Below, in pieces: positions 16,080-24,232 of a DNA stretch of 64,000 bases. Below the pieces are notes generated by a model, which was not told where the DNA came from, searched no databases, and saw nothing but the letters and a program-made list of their open reading frames with translations. The stretch lies in contig CAVUFC010000018.1 of assembly GCA_963740605.1 (NCBI GenBank), forward strand, positions 744,001 to 808,000, in the 5' to 3' direction. Both the position numbers and the translations under genes were made by a program. The stretch comes from DASSUW01 sp963740605. GTDB taxonomy: Bacteria > Actinomycetota > Thermoleophilia > Solirubrobacterales > Solirubrobacteraceae. Each line of letters begins with the position of its first letter. The stretch's first letter is position 1.

Positions 16080-17015
16080 ATGGCGATCGCCGCGCCCGCG
16101 CAACCCTATGAGCACCTGGTGCTCGACTTCCTCGCCTACCTCGAGTTCGAGCGCGGGCTGTCGCGCAACACGCTCGAGGCCTATCGCTCGGACCTGATGC
16201 AGTTCGGCGCGTTCCTGTGCAAGACCGGCGCCGATGCGCTGACGGCACGCCACGGCGATCTCGCCGACTTCGTCTCCGACCTCGCGGCCGGGGGAGAGGA
16301 CCGCCCGGCGGTCTCGCCCGCGACGCTGCAGCGCAAGGTCGCGTGCCTGCGCTCGTTCTACCGCCACCTGCGCCGCCAGGACCTGATCACCGACGATCCG
16401 ACCGTCTACTTGCGCGCGCCCAAGCAGAGCCGCCGGCTCCCGCAGGTGCTCTCGCGCGACGAGGTCGGGCGCCTGCTCGAGGCGCCGCGCGGCACCGAGC
16501 CGCCCGCGCTGCGCGACCGCGCCCTGCTCGAGCTGATGTACGCGTGCGGGCTCCGGGCGTCCGAGGCGATCGGGCTCGAGATCGCCGACGTCGACCTCGA
16601 CACCGGCATCCTGCGAGCGCGCGGCAAGGGGTCCAAGGAGCGGCTGGTCCCGATCGGATCGACGGCCTCGCGCGCGGTCGTCGCCTACCTGGGCCGCGGC
16701 CGGCCGCGGCTGGCCGGCGATCGGATGGAGCCGGCGCTATTCCTCAACCACCGCGGCGGCCGGCTCACCCGCCAGGGCCTCTACAAGATCGTCCAGCGCC
16801 ACGCACGCACGGCCGGGCTCGACGGCAAGATGAGCCCGCACACGCTCCGCCACACGTTCGCGACCCACCTGCTTGCCGGTGGCTGCGACCTCCGCTCGCT
16901 GCAGGAGATGCTCGGCCACGCCGACATCGCGACGACGCAGGTCTACACGCACCTGTCAGCCGAGCGGCTGAAGGACGTCTACTTCGACGCCCACCCGCGC
17001 GCCAAGGCGTCGTAG
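16080..17015 (+). CDS. xerD: Tyrosine recombinase XerD
   Basis: 311 residues with the SAM-like N-terminal core-binding domain (FLAYLEFERGLSRNTLEAYRSDL) and the catalytic domain carrying Arg (LMYACGLRASEAIGL), Lys (RGKGSKERLVPIG), His-x-x-Arg (PHTLRHTFATHLL), His (MLGHADIATTQ) and the Tyr nucleophile (VYTHLSAERLKDVY). Length and motifs fit the chromosomal XerC/XerD resolvases that act at dif, and this position after pyrG and the Nudix gene is typical for xerD. The end overlaps the convergent TetR gene by 37 bases. Confidence 0.93.
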   Translation: MAIAAPAQPYEHLVLDFLAYLEFERGLSRNTLEAYRSDLMQFGAFLCKTGADALTARHGDLADFVSDLAAGGEDRPAVSPATLQRKVACLRSFYRHLRRQDLITDDPTVYLRAPKQSRRLPQVLSRDEVGRLLEAPRGTEPPALRDRALLELMYACGLRASEAIGLEIADVDLDTGILRARGKGSKERLVPIGSTASRAVVAYLGRGRPRLAGDRMEPALFLNHRGGRLTRQGLYKIVQRHARTAGLDGKMSPHTLRHTFATHLLAGGCDLRSLQEMLGHADIATTQVYTHLSAERLKDVYFDAHPRAKAS

Positions 17016-17626
17016 TCGAGCCCTTCCTCGGCGCGCTCGATCAGCGCGCCGAGCATGTCGAGCACCTCACGGTGGGGAGCCTCGAACCCGCCGAGGCGAT
17101 GGACTTCGATGCCGAGGAACACGTGCGAGACCAACGTGGCCGCGACCTGCGGGGTGATCGGCAGCTCCACGCCGACGTCCTCGATCCAGGTGGCGAACAC
17201 CGACTCGAGCAGCTCATGCCAGCCGCGCACCGCGTCGCGCCAGCCTGCGGCGATCTCGGGATCGGTCAACCCCGCCGCCCAGAGCTCCCACAGCACGCGC
17301 ACGTAGCCTGAGTTGAGGTCCTCGTCGAGGAAGTCGCTCGCCAGCCGCCACTTCTCCGACAGCGGACCGGGCGCCGCGTAGAGCGCGTTCTGCCGCGCGA
17401 GCAGCGCCTCGTTCTCGCGGTGCAGGACCGCGATCAGCAGGCCCTGGCGGCCGCCGAAGTGATAGTGGACCTGGGAGAGGTTGACGCCCGCCTCCTCCGC
17501 CACCGCCCGCGTGCTCGTGCCGGCGTGGCCGTGCGTGACGAGGACCTCCCGCGCCGCTTCGATGATCCGGTCACGCGTCGCCGCGCCCTTGATGGCCCGA
17601 CCGTCGGTCCCGGCGGCACTTGACAT
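16979..17626 (-). CDS. TetR family transcriptional regulator
   Basis: 215 residues. The N-terminal HTH is plain: TRDRIIEAAREVLVTHGHAGTSTRAVAEEAGVNLSQVHYHFGGRQGLLIAVL. The C-terminal ligand domain (SDFLDEDLNSGYVRVLWELWAAG) resembles those of regulators of degradation or efflux genes. It is transcribed divergently from the tautomerase gene, with a palindromic site (17648-17667) overlapping the likely promoter, so it probably represses the tautomerase-fusion operon and itself. The inducer is unknown. Confidence 0.9.
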   Translation of the reverse strand: MSSAAGTDGRAIKGAATRDRIIEAAREVLVTHGHAGTSTRAVAEEAGVNLSQVHYHFGGRQGLLIAVLHRENEALLARQNALYAAPGPLSEKWRLASDFLDEDLNSGYVRVLWELWAAGLTDPEIAAGWRDAVRGWHELLESVFATWIEDVGVELPITPQVAATLVSHVFLGIEVHRLGGFEAPHREVLDMLGALIERAEEGLDYDALARGWASK

Positions 17627-17641
17627 GGCTGGAGTGTACCG

Positions 17642-17667
17642 TATTATTTGGTCGGTCGAACGACCAA
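17642..17667 (+). promoter_or_regulatory. Candidate TetR operator and -10 box
   Basis: TTGGTCG (17648-17654) and CGACCAA (17661-17667) form an interrupted palindrome with a 6-nt centre, the size and symmetry expected for a TetR operator. TATTAT at 17642-17647 immediately upstream could be the -10 box of the tautomerase promoter, so a bound repressor would cover the transcription start. Confidence 0.6.
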
Positions 17668-17690
17668 CTTCTCTCGGAAGGAGCCCCTGT

Positions 17691-17915
17691 ATGCCCCTCA
17701 TCAACGTCCGTCTCATCGAAGGTGTTTTCGACGATGACGAGAAGGCGCAGATGATCGAGAAGCTCACCGACACGATGGTCGACATCGAGGGTGAGAACAT
17801 GCGCGGCGTGACCTGGGTCGTGATCGACGAGGTCAAGAGCGGTGATTGGGGCCTCGGCGGCCAGGCCCTGACGACCGACGCCGTGAAGTCCCTCAAGGCC
17901 GGCGTGGCGGCCTGA
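17691..17915 (+). CDS. 4-oxalocrotonate tautomerase family protein
   Basis: 74 residues beginning MPLINVRLIEGVF; after Met removal Pro1 is the catalytic base of this superfamily, and R-x-x-x-G...MRGVTWVVIDEV with a WGLGG turn matches the usual length and layout. Such enzymes tautomerise 2-hydroxymuconate-like keto-enols, usually in aromatic degradation. A GGAAGGAG Shine-Dalgarno (17676-17683) supports the ATG. It is separated from the downstream fusion gene by a single base, so the two are surely co-translated. Confidence 0.9.
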   Translation: MPLINVRLIEGVFDDDEKAQMIEKLTDTMVDIEGENMRGVTWVVIDEVKSGDWGLGGQALTTDAVKSLKAGVAA

Positions 17916-17916
17916 C

Positions 17917-19995
17917 GTGATCACCGCGGACGTCATCGACTCGTCGCGCGCTCTGCTGCCTGAGCGCAGCGGCTTCGCCGACGTCGATGGCGTCCGCATC
18001 GCGTACGACGTCTTCGGCCAGGGCGACGAGACGATCCTGCTGCTACCTCCGTGGGCCATCGTCCACTCGCGCTTCTGGAAGGCGCAGATCCCGTACCTGG
18101 CCCGCCACTTCCGCGTCGTGGCGTTCGACCCGCGCGGCAACGGCCACTCGGATCGCCCGCAGGCCCCGGACCTATACGGGCCGCGCATGCTCGAGCGCGA
18201 CGCCGTCGCGGTCCTCGATGCCGCCGGCGTCGACCACTGCGCGATGGTCGTGCACTGCGGCTCCGCGGCCGCCGGGCTGCTGCTCTGCACGAACCACCGC
18301 CATCGCTTCCGCGGCGCGATCTTCATGTCGCCCGCGCTGCCGCTCACGCCGCCGGTGCCCGCCCGCGTCGGTCACTCGTTCGACGCCGACGTGGAGTCCT
18401 ACGACGGCTGGGCGAAGGCCAACCGGCACCACTGGACGCGCGACTACCGCGACTACGCCGAGTTCTTCATGGCCGAGGTCTTCAGCGAGCCGCACTCGAC
18501 GAAGCAGATCGAGGACTCGGTCAACTGGGCGCTGGAGACCGACGGCGAGACGCTCATCCACACGATCGACGGCCCGGGCGTGCCCGACGACGAGATCTTC
18601 GCGATGCTCGAGCGCATCGACCTGCCTCTGCTTGTCGTGCAGGGCGACGAGGACCGCCTCGTGCCGGATGACCGCTCGGAGGAGTTCGCGCGGCTCACCG
18701 GCGCCGAGCTCGTCACCTATGAGGGCGTCGGCCACCTTCCCAACGCCCGTCATCCCGTCCGCTTCAACCACCTGGTGCGCGACTTCTCCGAGCGCGCCTA
18801 CGAGCGGCCGAAGCCGCCGTCGCGCTGGCGCCGGGCGCTGACGCGTCAACGCCGGGCGCTGTACGTGTCGTCGCCCATCGGGCTCGGCCACGTCTGGCGG
18901 GACGTCGCGATCGCGCGCGAGCTGCGCACGCTGCATCCCGACCTTCAGATCGACTGGCTGGCGCAGGACCCGGTCACGCGCGTGCTCGAGGCCTGCGGCG
19001 AGACGATCCATCCCGCCAGCGCGCTGCTCGCCAACGAGTCGCGCCACGTCACCGCCGAGTCGAGCGGGCACGAGCTCAACGCGTTCCAGGCGATCCGCCG
19101 GATGGACGAGATCCTCGTCGCCAACTTCATGGTCTTCGACGACATCGTCCGCGACGACGCGTACGACCTGTGGATCGGCGACGAGGCCTGGGAGCTCGAC
19201 TTCTTCCTGCACGAGAACCCCGAGCTCAAGCGTGCCGCGTACTGCTTCCTGACCGACTTCGTCGGCTGGATCCCGCTGCCGGAAGGTGGGGTGGACGAGG
19301 CGCGCCTGACCGCCGATTACAACGCCGAGATGATCGAGCAGATCGGCCGCTTCCCGCGGGTGCGCGACCGCGCGATCTTCGTCGGGTCGCCCGAGGACAT
19401 CGTCCCCCAGACGTTCGGCGCGGGGCTGCCCGCGATCCGCCCGTGGGTCGAGGAGCACTTCGACTTCTCCGGCTATGTCCTGGCTCCCGGCGCGGGCGAG
19501 GCGGCCGAGCGCGAGCCGGTCTGCATCGTCACGGTCGGCGGCTCGGGCGTCGGCGGCGGCCTGCTGCAGCGCGTGATCGATGCCGCACCCCTGGTCGACG
19601 ACCTGCGCATGCTCGTGGTCTGCGGACCGCGGATCGACCCGGCATCGCTGGCGGTGCCGGACGGCGTCGAGGTCGTGCCGTACGTGCATCAGCTCTCGCA
19701 GCGGCTCGCTTCGAGCACGGTTGCCGTCACCCAGGGTGGGTTGACCACGTGCATGGAGCTCGCCGCCGCCAAGACGCCGTTCGTGTACGCGCCGCTCGAG
19801 CGTCACTTCGAGCAGCGCGTCCACGTGCGGCACCGGCTCGAGCGCTACGGCGCGGGCCAGGCGATCGAGCTGGCATCCGAGACGCCTGAGTCGATCGCGA
19901 CCGCGATCGCCGCGGCGCGCACGCAGTCGCCTGCCGCCGACGTCGAGCGCGACGGCGCCGCCCGCGCCGCCGCCCTGATCGCCGAGCTGCTCTAA
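17917..19995 (+). CDS. Alpha/beta-hydrolase fused to a GT1/GT28-like glycosyltransferase
   Basis: 692 residues with two enzymes in one chain. Residues of about 18-295 are an alpha/beta-hydrolase (LLLPPWAIVHSRFWKAQIPYLARHFRVVAFDPRGNGHSDRP; acid in VVQGDEDRLVP; His in GVGHLPNARHP). The nucleophile elbow reads VVHCGSAAAG, so the usual Ser is Cys114, as in dienelactone hydrolases. After a basic linker (RWRRALTRQRRALY), residues of about 310-692 form a MurG/UGT-type glycosyltransferase with the donor site TVAVTQGGLTTCMELAAAKTPFVYAPLERHFEQ. It follows a tautomerase gene by one base under a TetR gene, suggesting a substrate is isomerised, hydrolysed and glycosylated. Substrates are unknown. Confidence 0.85.
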   Translation: MITADVIDSSRALLPERSGFADVDGVRIAYDVFGQGDETILLLPPWAIVHSRFWKAQIPYLARHFRVVAFDPRGNGHSDRPQAPDLYGPRMLERDAVAVLDAAGVDHCAMVVHCGSAAAGLLLCTNHRHRFRGAIFMSPALPLTPPVPARVGHSFDADVESYDGWAKANRHHWTRDYRDYAEFFMAEVFSEPHSTKQIEDSVNWALETDGETLIHTIDGPGVPDDEIFAMLERIDLPLLVVQGDEDRLVPDDRSEEFARLTGAELVTYEGVGHLPNARHPVRFNHLVRDFSERAYERPKPPSRWRRALTRQRRALYVSSPIGLGHVWRDVAIARELRTLHPDLQIDWLAQDPVTRVLEACGETIHPASALLANESRHVTAESSGHELNAFQAIRRMDEILVANFMVFDDIVRDDAYDLWIGDEAWELDFFLHENPELKRAAYCFLTDFVGWIPLPEGGVDEARLTADYNAEMIEQIGRFPRVRDRAIFVGSPEDIVPQTFGAGLPAIRPWVEEHFDFSGYVLAPGAGEAAEREPVCIVTVGGSGVGGGLLQRVIDAAPLVDDLRMLVVCGPRIDPASLAVPDGVEVVPYVHQLSQRLASSTVAVTQGGLTTCMELAAAKTPFVYAPLERHFEQRVHVRHRLERYGAGQAIELASETPESIATAIAAARTQSPAADVERDGAARAAALIAELL

Positions 19996-20063
19996 ACGGG
20001 CTTCGCCCGATCTCCGTCGCCCTGGGCCCGGCCGCTCGAGGAGGCCGGCGAGCGACGGATATC

Positions 20064-21221
20064 GTGCCGCGTGACGTGCGCGCTTTCGTGATTGTCATCG
20101 ATGCCTGCGGCGCCGGGGAGCTGGCGGACAGCGCCGACTACGGCGACGCGGGCGCCAACACGCTCGGGCACGTCGCGGAGGCGACCGGCGGCCTCGACCT
20201 GCCGGTCCTCACGTCGCTCGGGCTCGGCAACATCATGCCGCTGAAGGGCGCGGCGCCGGTCGCGCACCCGGTCGTCCATGGCCGCCTGCATCCGCTCGGC
20301 CCGGGCAAGGACACGATCACCGGCCACTGGGAGCTGATGGGCGTCATCACGCCGGTGGCGCTGCGCACCTATCCGGACGGGTTCCCCGACGACGTGATCG
20401 ACGCGCTACGCGCAGCGACCGGGCGAGGTGTCCTCTGCAACCGCCCGTACTCCGGGACGAAAGTGATCGACGACTTCGGTTCCCAGCACATGCGGACCGG
20501 TGACCTGATCGTCTACACGTCTGCCGACTCGGTGCTGCAGATCGCCGCGCACGTCGACGTCGTGCCGGTTCAAGAGCTGTACGCGGCGTGCGCCGCGGCG
20601 CGCCACATCATGACCGGCGAGCACGCTGTCGGCCGCGTGATCGCGCGGCCGTTCCGCGGCGAGCCGGGGGCGTTCGAGCGCACCGCGGGCCGCAAGGACA
20701 TCGCGCTCGACCCGCCCGGCCGCTCGTACATGCAGGAGCTCCAGGCCGCGGGCATGCCGGTCCACACGGTCGGCAAGATCGGCCAGGTGTTCAACGGCGT
20801 CGGTGTCGACGAGCAGCACAAGGGGTCCACCAACGAGGCGGCGATCGCCGCCACCGGCGAGCTCATCCGCGGGCTCGACAGCGGCTTCGTGTTCACCAAC
20901 CTCGTCGAGACCGACCAGATGTTCGGCCACCGCAACGACGTCGAAGGCTTCCACGGCGCGTTGCAGGGCATCGACAAGGCCGTGGGCGACTGGCTCGAGC
21001 ACCTGGACCCGGAGCACGACCTGCTGGTCCTGACCGCCGACCACGGAGTCGACCCCACGCTCCCCGGCACCGATCACACGCGCGAGCACGTGCCGCTGCT
21101 CGCCCGCTTCGCCGGTGATGGCTTCCGCCACGACGGCCCGTTCTCCGACGTCGGTGCCTCGGTCCTGCGCTGGCTGACGGGCCGCGACGCCGATCTCCCG
21201 GGAGACCCGTTCCTCCCGTGA
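20064..21221 (+). CDS. deoB: Phosphopentomutase
   Basis: 385 residues of the alkaline-phosphatase-like superfamily. Metal-binding motifs include IVIDACGAGELADSADYGDAGANTLGH at the start, DTITGHWELMG, and LTADHGVDPTLPGTDHTREHVPLL near the end. DeoB interconverts ribose or deoxyribose 1- and 5-phosphates and links nucleoside salvage to central metabolism. The start is a GTG (20064). The stop overlaps the GTG of the following lipoprotein gene. Confidence 0.92.
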   Translation: MPRDVRAFVIVIDACGAGELADSADYGDAGANTLGHVAEATGGLDLPVLTSLGLGNIMPLKGAAPVAHPVVHGRLHPLGPGKDTITGHWELMGVITPVALRTYPDGFPDDVIDALRAATGRGVLCNRPYSGTKVIDDFGSQHMRTGDLIVYTSADSVLQIAAHVDVVPVQELYAACAAARHIMTGEHAVGRVIARPFRGEPGAFERTAGRKDIALDPPGRSYMQELQAAGMPVHTVGKIGQVFNGVGVDEQHKGSTNEAAIAATGELIRGLDSGFVFTNLVETDQMFGHRNDVEGFHGALQGIDKAVGDWLEHLDPEHDLLVLTADHGVDPTLPGTDHTREHVPLLARFAGDGFRHDGPFSDVGASVLRWLTGRDADLPGDPFLP

Positions 21222-22384
21222 GAGCCGCCGCGGCGCTCGCGGTCCTGCTGTTGGTGGCGGGCTGTGGCGGGAGCGGACACTCGCCGGCGCGAACGCCGAC
21301 GCCGGGTGCGACCGGGCGCGCGACGCCACACCCGCCGTCGGACGAGGAGCGGATCGCCGACGTCCTGCGCGACCGCGGCGTCGCACTCGAGCGCGGTGAC
21401 CGGCGTGCCTATCTCGCCACGTCCACACGCTCGATGCGGCGCCGCGACAGCGTGGCGATCGAGCGCGCGAAGCGACTGCACCTCCGCGACGTCGTGCTCG
21501 ACCCGGGCATGATCAGCGTCAAGGGTCGCCATGCGATGACAAAGGTTGAGGAGCGCTACGGCATGGCCCGCATCTCCGGCCGCTTCGGGACGACGCGCCA
21601 GGTCAGGTTGGTGCGGGTCGGGGAGCGATGGCGAGTCGCCGCGGTGAAGGGCAGGCGCGGGCTGCCGCCGTGGGACGTCGCTGACTTCCGCGAGCACCGG
21701 ACGCCGCACTTCGTCGTGCTCGGGCCAGGGCCGATGCCGGTGGACTCGTTGCTGGCGGCGCTGGAGAGCGGCTATGCAGCGATGCGCACGCGCCTCGAGC
21801 AACGGCTGCGGCCGCGCTACCTCGTGATCGCGGCCGCGAACCCGGCACAGGCGCGGGCGCTGACCAGCCAGATCCACGGGCTGAGCTCGCTCGCCGCGAT
21901 CTCCGACGCGACGATCTCCGAGCGCGGCTCGGCGGAGGCGGTGAGCAAGGTGGTGTCGCTACGGCTGCTGGTGGTCTACAGCGCGTACGCGAGCCTGACC
22001 GCCGAAGGGCGGCGGCGGACGATCGCCCACGAGCTCACGCACGCGGCGCTCGCCGGCGCGACGTCGGGACGGACGCCGGCGTGGCTGGTCGAGGGCGTGG
22101 CGATGTACGTGTCGGGCGACCGGCGACCCGCCCCGGCGAACCCGGACCTCGCGCCGCTCTCGCAGCCCGGCGCGATCGCGAAGCTCAGCGGCACGGCGCA
22201 GGGACGCGCGTACGCGACGAGCTCGGCGGCGGCGTACGCGATCGTCGACCGCTGGGGCGACAAGAAGCTGCTGAAGCTCTACGACTCGTTCAACGACGCG
22301 TCGTTGCGCGGCACGCCCGGCCCACAGCTCGTGAATCGTGCGCTCAAGCGCGAGCTCGGGACCAGCCTCAGCCAGCTCCCATAA
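21218..22384 (+). CDS. Lipoprotein with HELTH zinc-metalloprotease motif
   Basis: 388 residues starting with a lipoprotein signal (AALAVLLLVAGCGGSG, lipobox VAGC) and a Pro/Thr-rich linker. The C-terminal half carries TIAHELTHAALAGATSGRTPAWLVEGVAMYVSG, a gluzincin-type HExxH with the third-ligand Glu about 20 residues later (peptidase MA-like). It is probably anchored outside the membrane and acts on extracellular protein or is a degenerate peptidase. The middle region (residues of about 45-150) has a SnoaL/Tim44-like alpha+beta look. The GTG start overlaps the deoB stop. Confidence 0.78.
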   Translation: MRAAAALAVLLLVAGCGGSGHSPARTPTPGATGRATPHPPSDEERIADVLRDRGVALERGDRRAYLATSTRSMRRRDSVAIERAKRLHLRDVVLDPGMISVKGRHAMTKVEERYGMARISGRFGTTRQVRLVRVGERWRVAAVKGRRGLPPWDVADFREHRTPHFVVLGPGPMPVDSLLAALESGYAAMRTRLEQRLRPRYLVIAAANPAQARALTSQIHGLSSLAAISDATISERGSAEAVSKVVSLRLLVVYSAYASLTAEGRRRTIAHELTHAALAGATSGRTPAWLVEGVAMYVSGDRRPAPANPDLAPLSQPGAIAKLSGTAQGRAYATSSAAAYAIVDRWGDKKLLKLYDSFNDASLRGTPGPQLVNRALKRELGTSLSQLP

Positions 22385-22391
22385 TCAACCG

Positions 22392-23222
22392 GTGCCAGAA
22401 CTCCCCGAGGTCGAAACCATCCGCCGCCATCTGGCGCCCCACGTCGAGGGCCGCACGCTGCGCGCGCTCGAGGTGCTCGACGACCGCTGGACGCGCCCGC
22501 TGCGGGGCGCGGAGGTTGCGGCGGCGGTGCAGGGCCGCGAGGTCGAGCGGCTCGGCCGGCGCGGCAAGTACCTGATCTGGGAGCTGTCGGATGAGGCGTA
22601 CCTGCTCCAGCATCTGCGGATGACCGGCACGCTGCTGCTCGACCCGGTCGGCGCGCCGCCCTACACCCGCGTCTGGCTGCGGCTCGACGGCCACGATCTC
22701 GCGTACACCGACCCGCGCCGGTTCGGGACCGGCGAGCTTGCGCTCGGGGCCGATGCTATGGAGGCGTTCTTCGCCGGGCGCCTCGGTCTGGAGCCCTTCG
22801 ACGACGCGTTCACGACCTCACACCTGTACGCGCTCACGCGCGCATCGCGCGCGCCGGTCAAAGCGTTCCTGCTCGACCAGAAGCGGATCGCCGGCGTCGG
22901 GAACATCTACGCCGACGAGGCGCTGTTCCGCGCCCGCATCCACCCGCTGCGGCCGGCGAACCGGCTCACGCGCCCGCAGGTCGACGCGCTACGCGAAGGC
23001 GTGATCGAGTCCTTGAGCGCGGGCATCGCGGCCAAGGGCGCGAGCATCGACGACTTCCGCGACCCGGACGGCGTCGCCGGGACGTTCCAGGACCGGTTCT
23101 TGGTGCACCTGCGCGAGGGGCTGCCGTGCACGCGCTGCGGCCACACGGTGCGCAAACTGCGCGCCGCGGGGCGCGGGACGTACGTCTGCGAGAAGTGTCA
23201 GCCTAAGCCGCGCGGCCGCTAG
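22392..23222 (+). CDS. mutM: Formamidopyrimidine-DNA glycosylase
   Basis: 276 residues beginning PELPEVETIRRHL after the GTG-encoded Met, so the catalytic Pro and Glu are in place. RRGKYL holds the catalytic Lys, QKRIAGVGNIYADEALF is the H2TH motif and CTRCGHTVRKLRAAGRGTYVCEKC is the zinc finger. It removes 8-oxoguanine and ring-opened purines. The gene ends in CTAG, a palindrome that also provides the stop of the convergent glutaredoxin gene. Confidence 0.96.
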   Translation: MPELPEVETIRRHLAPHVEGRTLRALEVLDDRWTRPLRGAEVAAAVQGREVERLGRRGKYLIWELSDEAYLLQHLRMTGTLLLDPVGAPPYTRVWLRLDGHDLAYTDPRRFGTGELALGADAMEAFFAGRLGLEPFDDAFTTSHLYALTRASRAPVKAFLLDQKRIAGVGNIYADEALFRARIHPLRPANRLTRPQVDALREGVIESLSAGIAAKGASIDDFRDPDGVAGTFQDRFLVHLREGLPCTRCGHTVRKLRAAGRGTYVCEKCQPKPRGR

Positions 23223-23479
23223 GCGGCAGCTTCGGTGAGCGCGGCGAGGCGGCCGGACTTGTCGGCAGCGACAAGCTCCTGATAGCCGCCGATCGGCTCG
23301 CCGTCGATGACGACCTGGGGGAACGTCATCATCCCGGTGATCCGCACCAGCTCGGCGCGCCCCTCCGGATCCTTCGCGAGATTGATCTCCGAGTAGGCGA
23401 CGTTGCGCTTGGCGAGTAGCCCCTTCGCCACGCGGCAGAACCCACACGGCTCAGTCGTGTAAATCGTGACCCTGCTCAA
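23219..23479 (-). CDS. Glutaredoxin-like protein
   Basis: About 86 residues: TIYTTEPCGFCRVAKGLLAKRNVAYSEINL with the CGFC active site, then GMMTFPQVVIDGEPIGGYQEL with the cis-Pro and GGY glutathione-type site. It is likely a small cytoplasmic thiol-disulfide reductant; in actinobacteria the partner may be mycothiol (mycoredoxin-like) rather than glutathione. No ATG lies close to the domain start; a TTG at 23479 is the best fit and sits just downstream of an AT-rich putative -10, suggesting a leaderless mRNA. It shares a 4-bp CTAG stop palindrome with mutM. Confidence 0.82.
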   Translation of the reverse strand: MSRVTIYTTEPCGFCRVAKGLLAKRNVAYSEINLAKDPEGRAELVRITGMMTFPQVVIDGEPIGGYQELVAADKSGRLAALTEAAA

Positions 23480-23485
23480 GACTTC

Positions 23486-23497
23486 ACTAAATATAGC
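23486..23497. promoter_or_regulatory. Divergent AT-rich promoter between glutaredoxin and recO
   Basis: CACTAAATATAG is the only AT-rich patch in the 21-base gap between the divergent starts at 23479 and 23501. It reads as TAAATAT on the plus strand and as TATATTTAG on the minus strand, at -10 distance from both starts, so both genes may be transcribed as leaderless mRNAs. Confidence 0.35.
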
Positions 23498-23500
23498 GAC

Positions 23501-24223
23501 GTGTCCGGCTCCCTGAAGACCGAAGGCATCGTCCTGCGCAGCCTCCGCTACGGGGAGGCCGACCGGATCCTGCACCTCTATACCCCCGATCGCGGCCGGA
23601 TCAGCGCGATCGCCAAGGGGGTGCGGCGGGCGAAGTCGCGCTTCGGCGGGCGGCTGGAGCCCTTCTTCCGCGTCGATCTCGTGCTGTATGAAGGCCGCAG
23701 CGACCTACTGACCGTCACCAGCGTCGAGACGCTCGCCGGCCACCCGCGGCTGCGCGAGGACGCCGCGGCGCTCGACGGCGCCGCCCGCGCCTGCGAGGCG
23801 GTGGCGCGCGTGTTCGACGACGGCGACCCGCATCGCGGCGTCTATCACCTGCTCGCCAACGAGCTCGCGCTGCTCAACGGCGACGTGGCGCGGGCCGGCC
23901 GCTCGAACGCGCTCGCGTTCCGGCTGAAGCTGCTGCTCGCGGCGGGCTTCGCTCCCCAACTGGCGGCGTGCGCGTCGTGCGGTGAGGCAGAGCACCTGAT
24001 GGGCTTCTCGGGGGCCGCCGGCGGTGTCGTCTGCGCCGCCTGCGAGGCGGGCTCGTTCCCGCTTGACCAAGAGGCGCACGACTTCCTCGTAACCGCGCTC
24101 GGCCTCCCGCTGGCGGAGGTGCCGGACGCCTCGCCGCGCGCCCTGGCGCAAGCGGAGCGCGCGATTCTCGAAACGCTGGAACATCACGGACACGTGCGGC
24201 TCCGGCCCGTGGGCCGGGGGTAG
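23501..24223 (+). CDS. recO: DNA repair protein RecO
   Basis: 240 residues with the OB-fold N-terminus (SLKTEGIVLRSLRYGEADRILHLYTPDRGRISAIAKGVRRAKSRFGGRLEPF) and a C-terminal zinc site (CASCGEAEHLMGFSGAAGGVVCAAC). RecO loads RecA on gapped DNA together with RecR. The GTG start lacks a Shine-Dalgarno and follows an AT-rich patch, suggesting leaderless translation. Confidence 0.94.
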   Translation: MSGSLKTEGIVLRSLRYGEADRILHLYTPDRGRISAIAKGVRRAKSRFGGRLEPFFRVDLVLYEGRSDLLTVTSVETLAGHPRLREDAAALDGAARACEAVARVFDDGDPHRGVYHLLANELALLNGDVARAGRSNALAFRLKLLLAAGFAPQLAACASCGEAEHLMGFSGAAGGVVCAACEAGSFPLDQEAHDFLVTALGLPLAEVPDASPRALAQAERAILETLEHHGHVRLRPVGRG

Positions 24224-24232
24224 GATCGCGCC

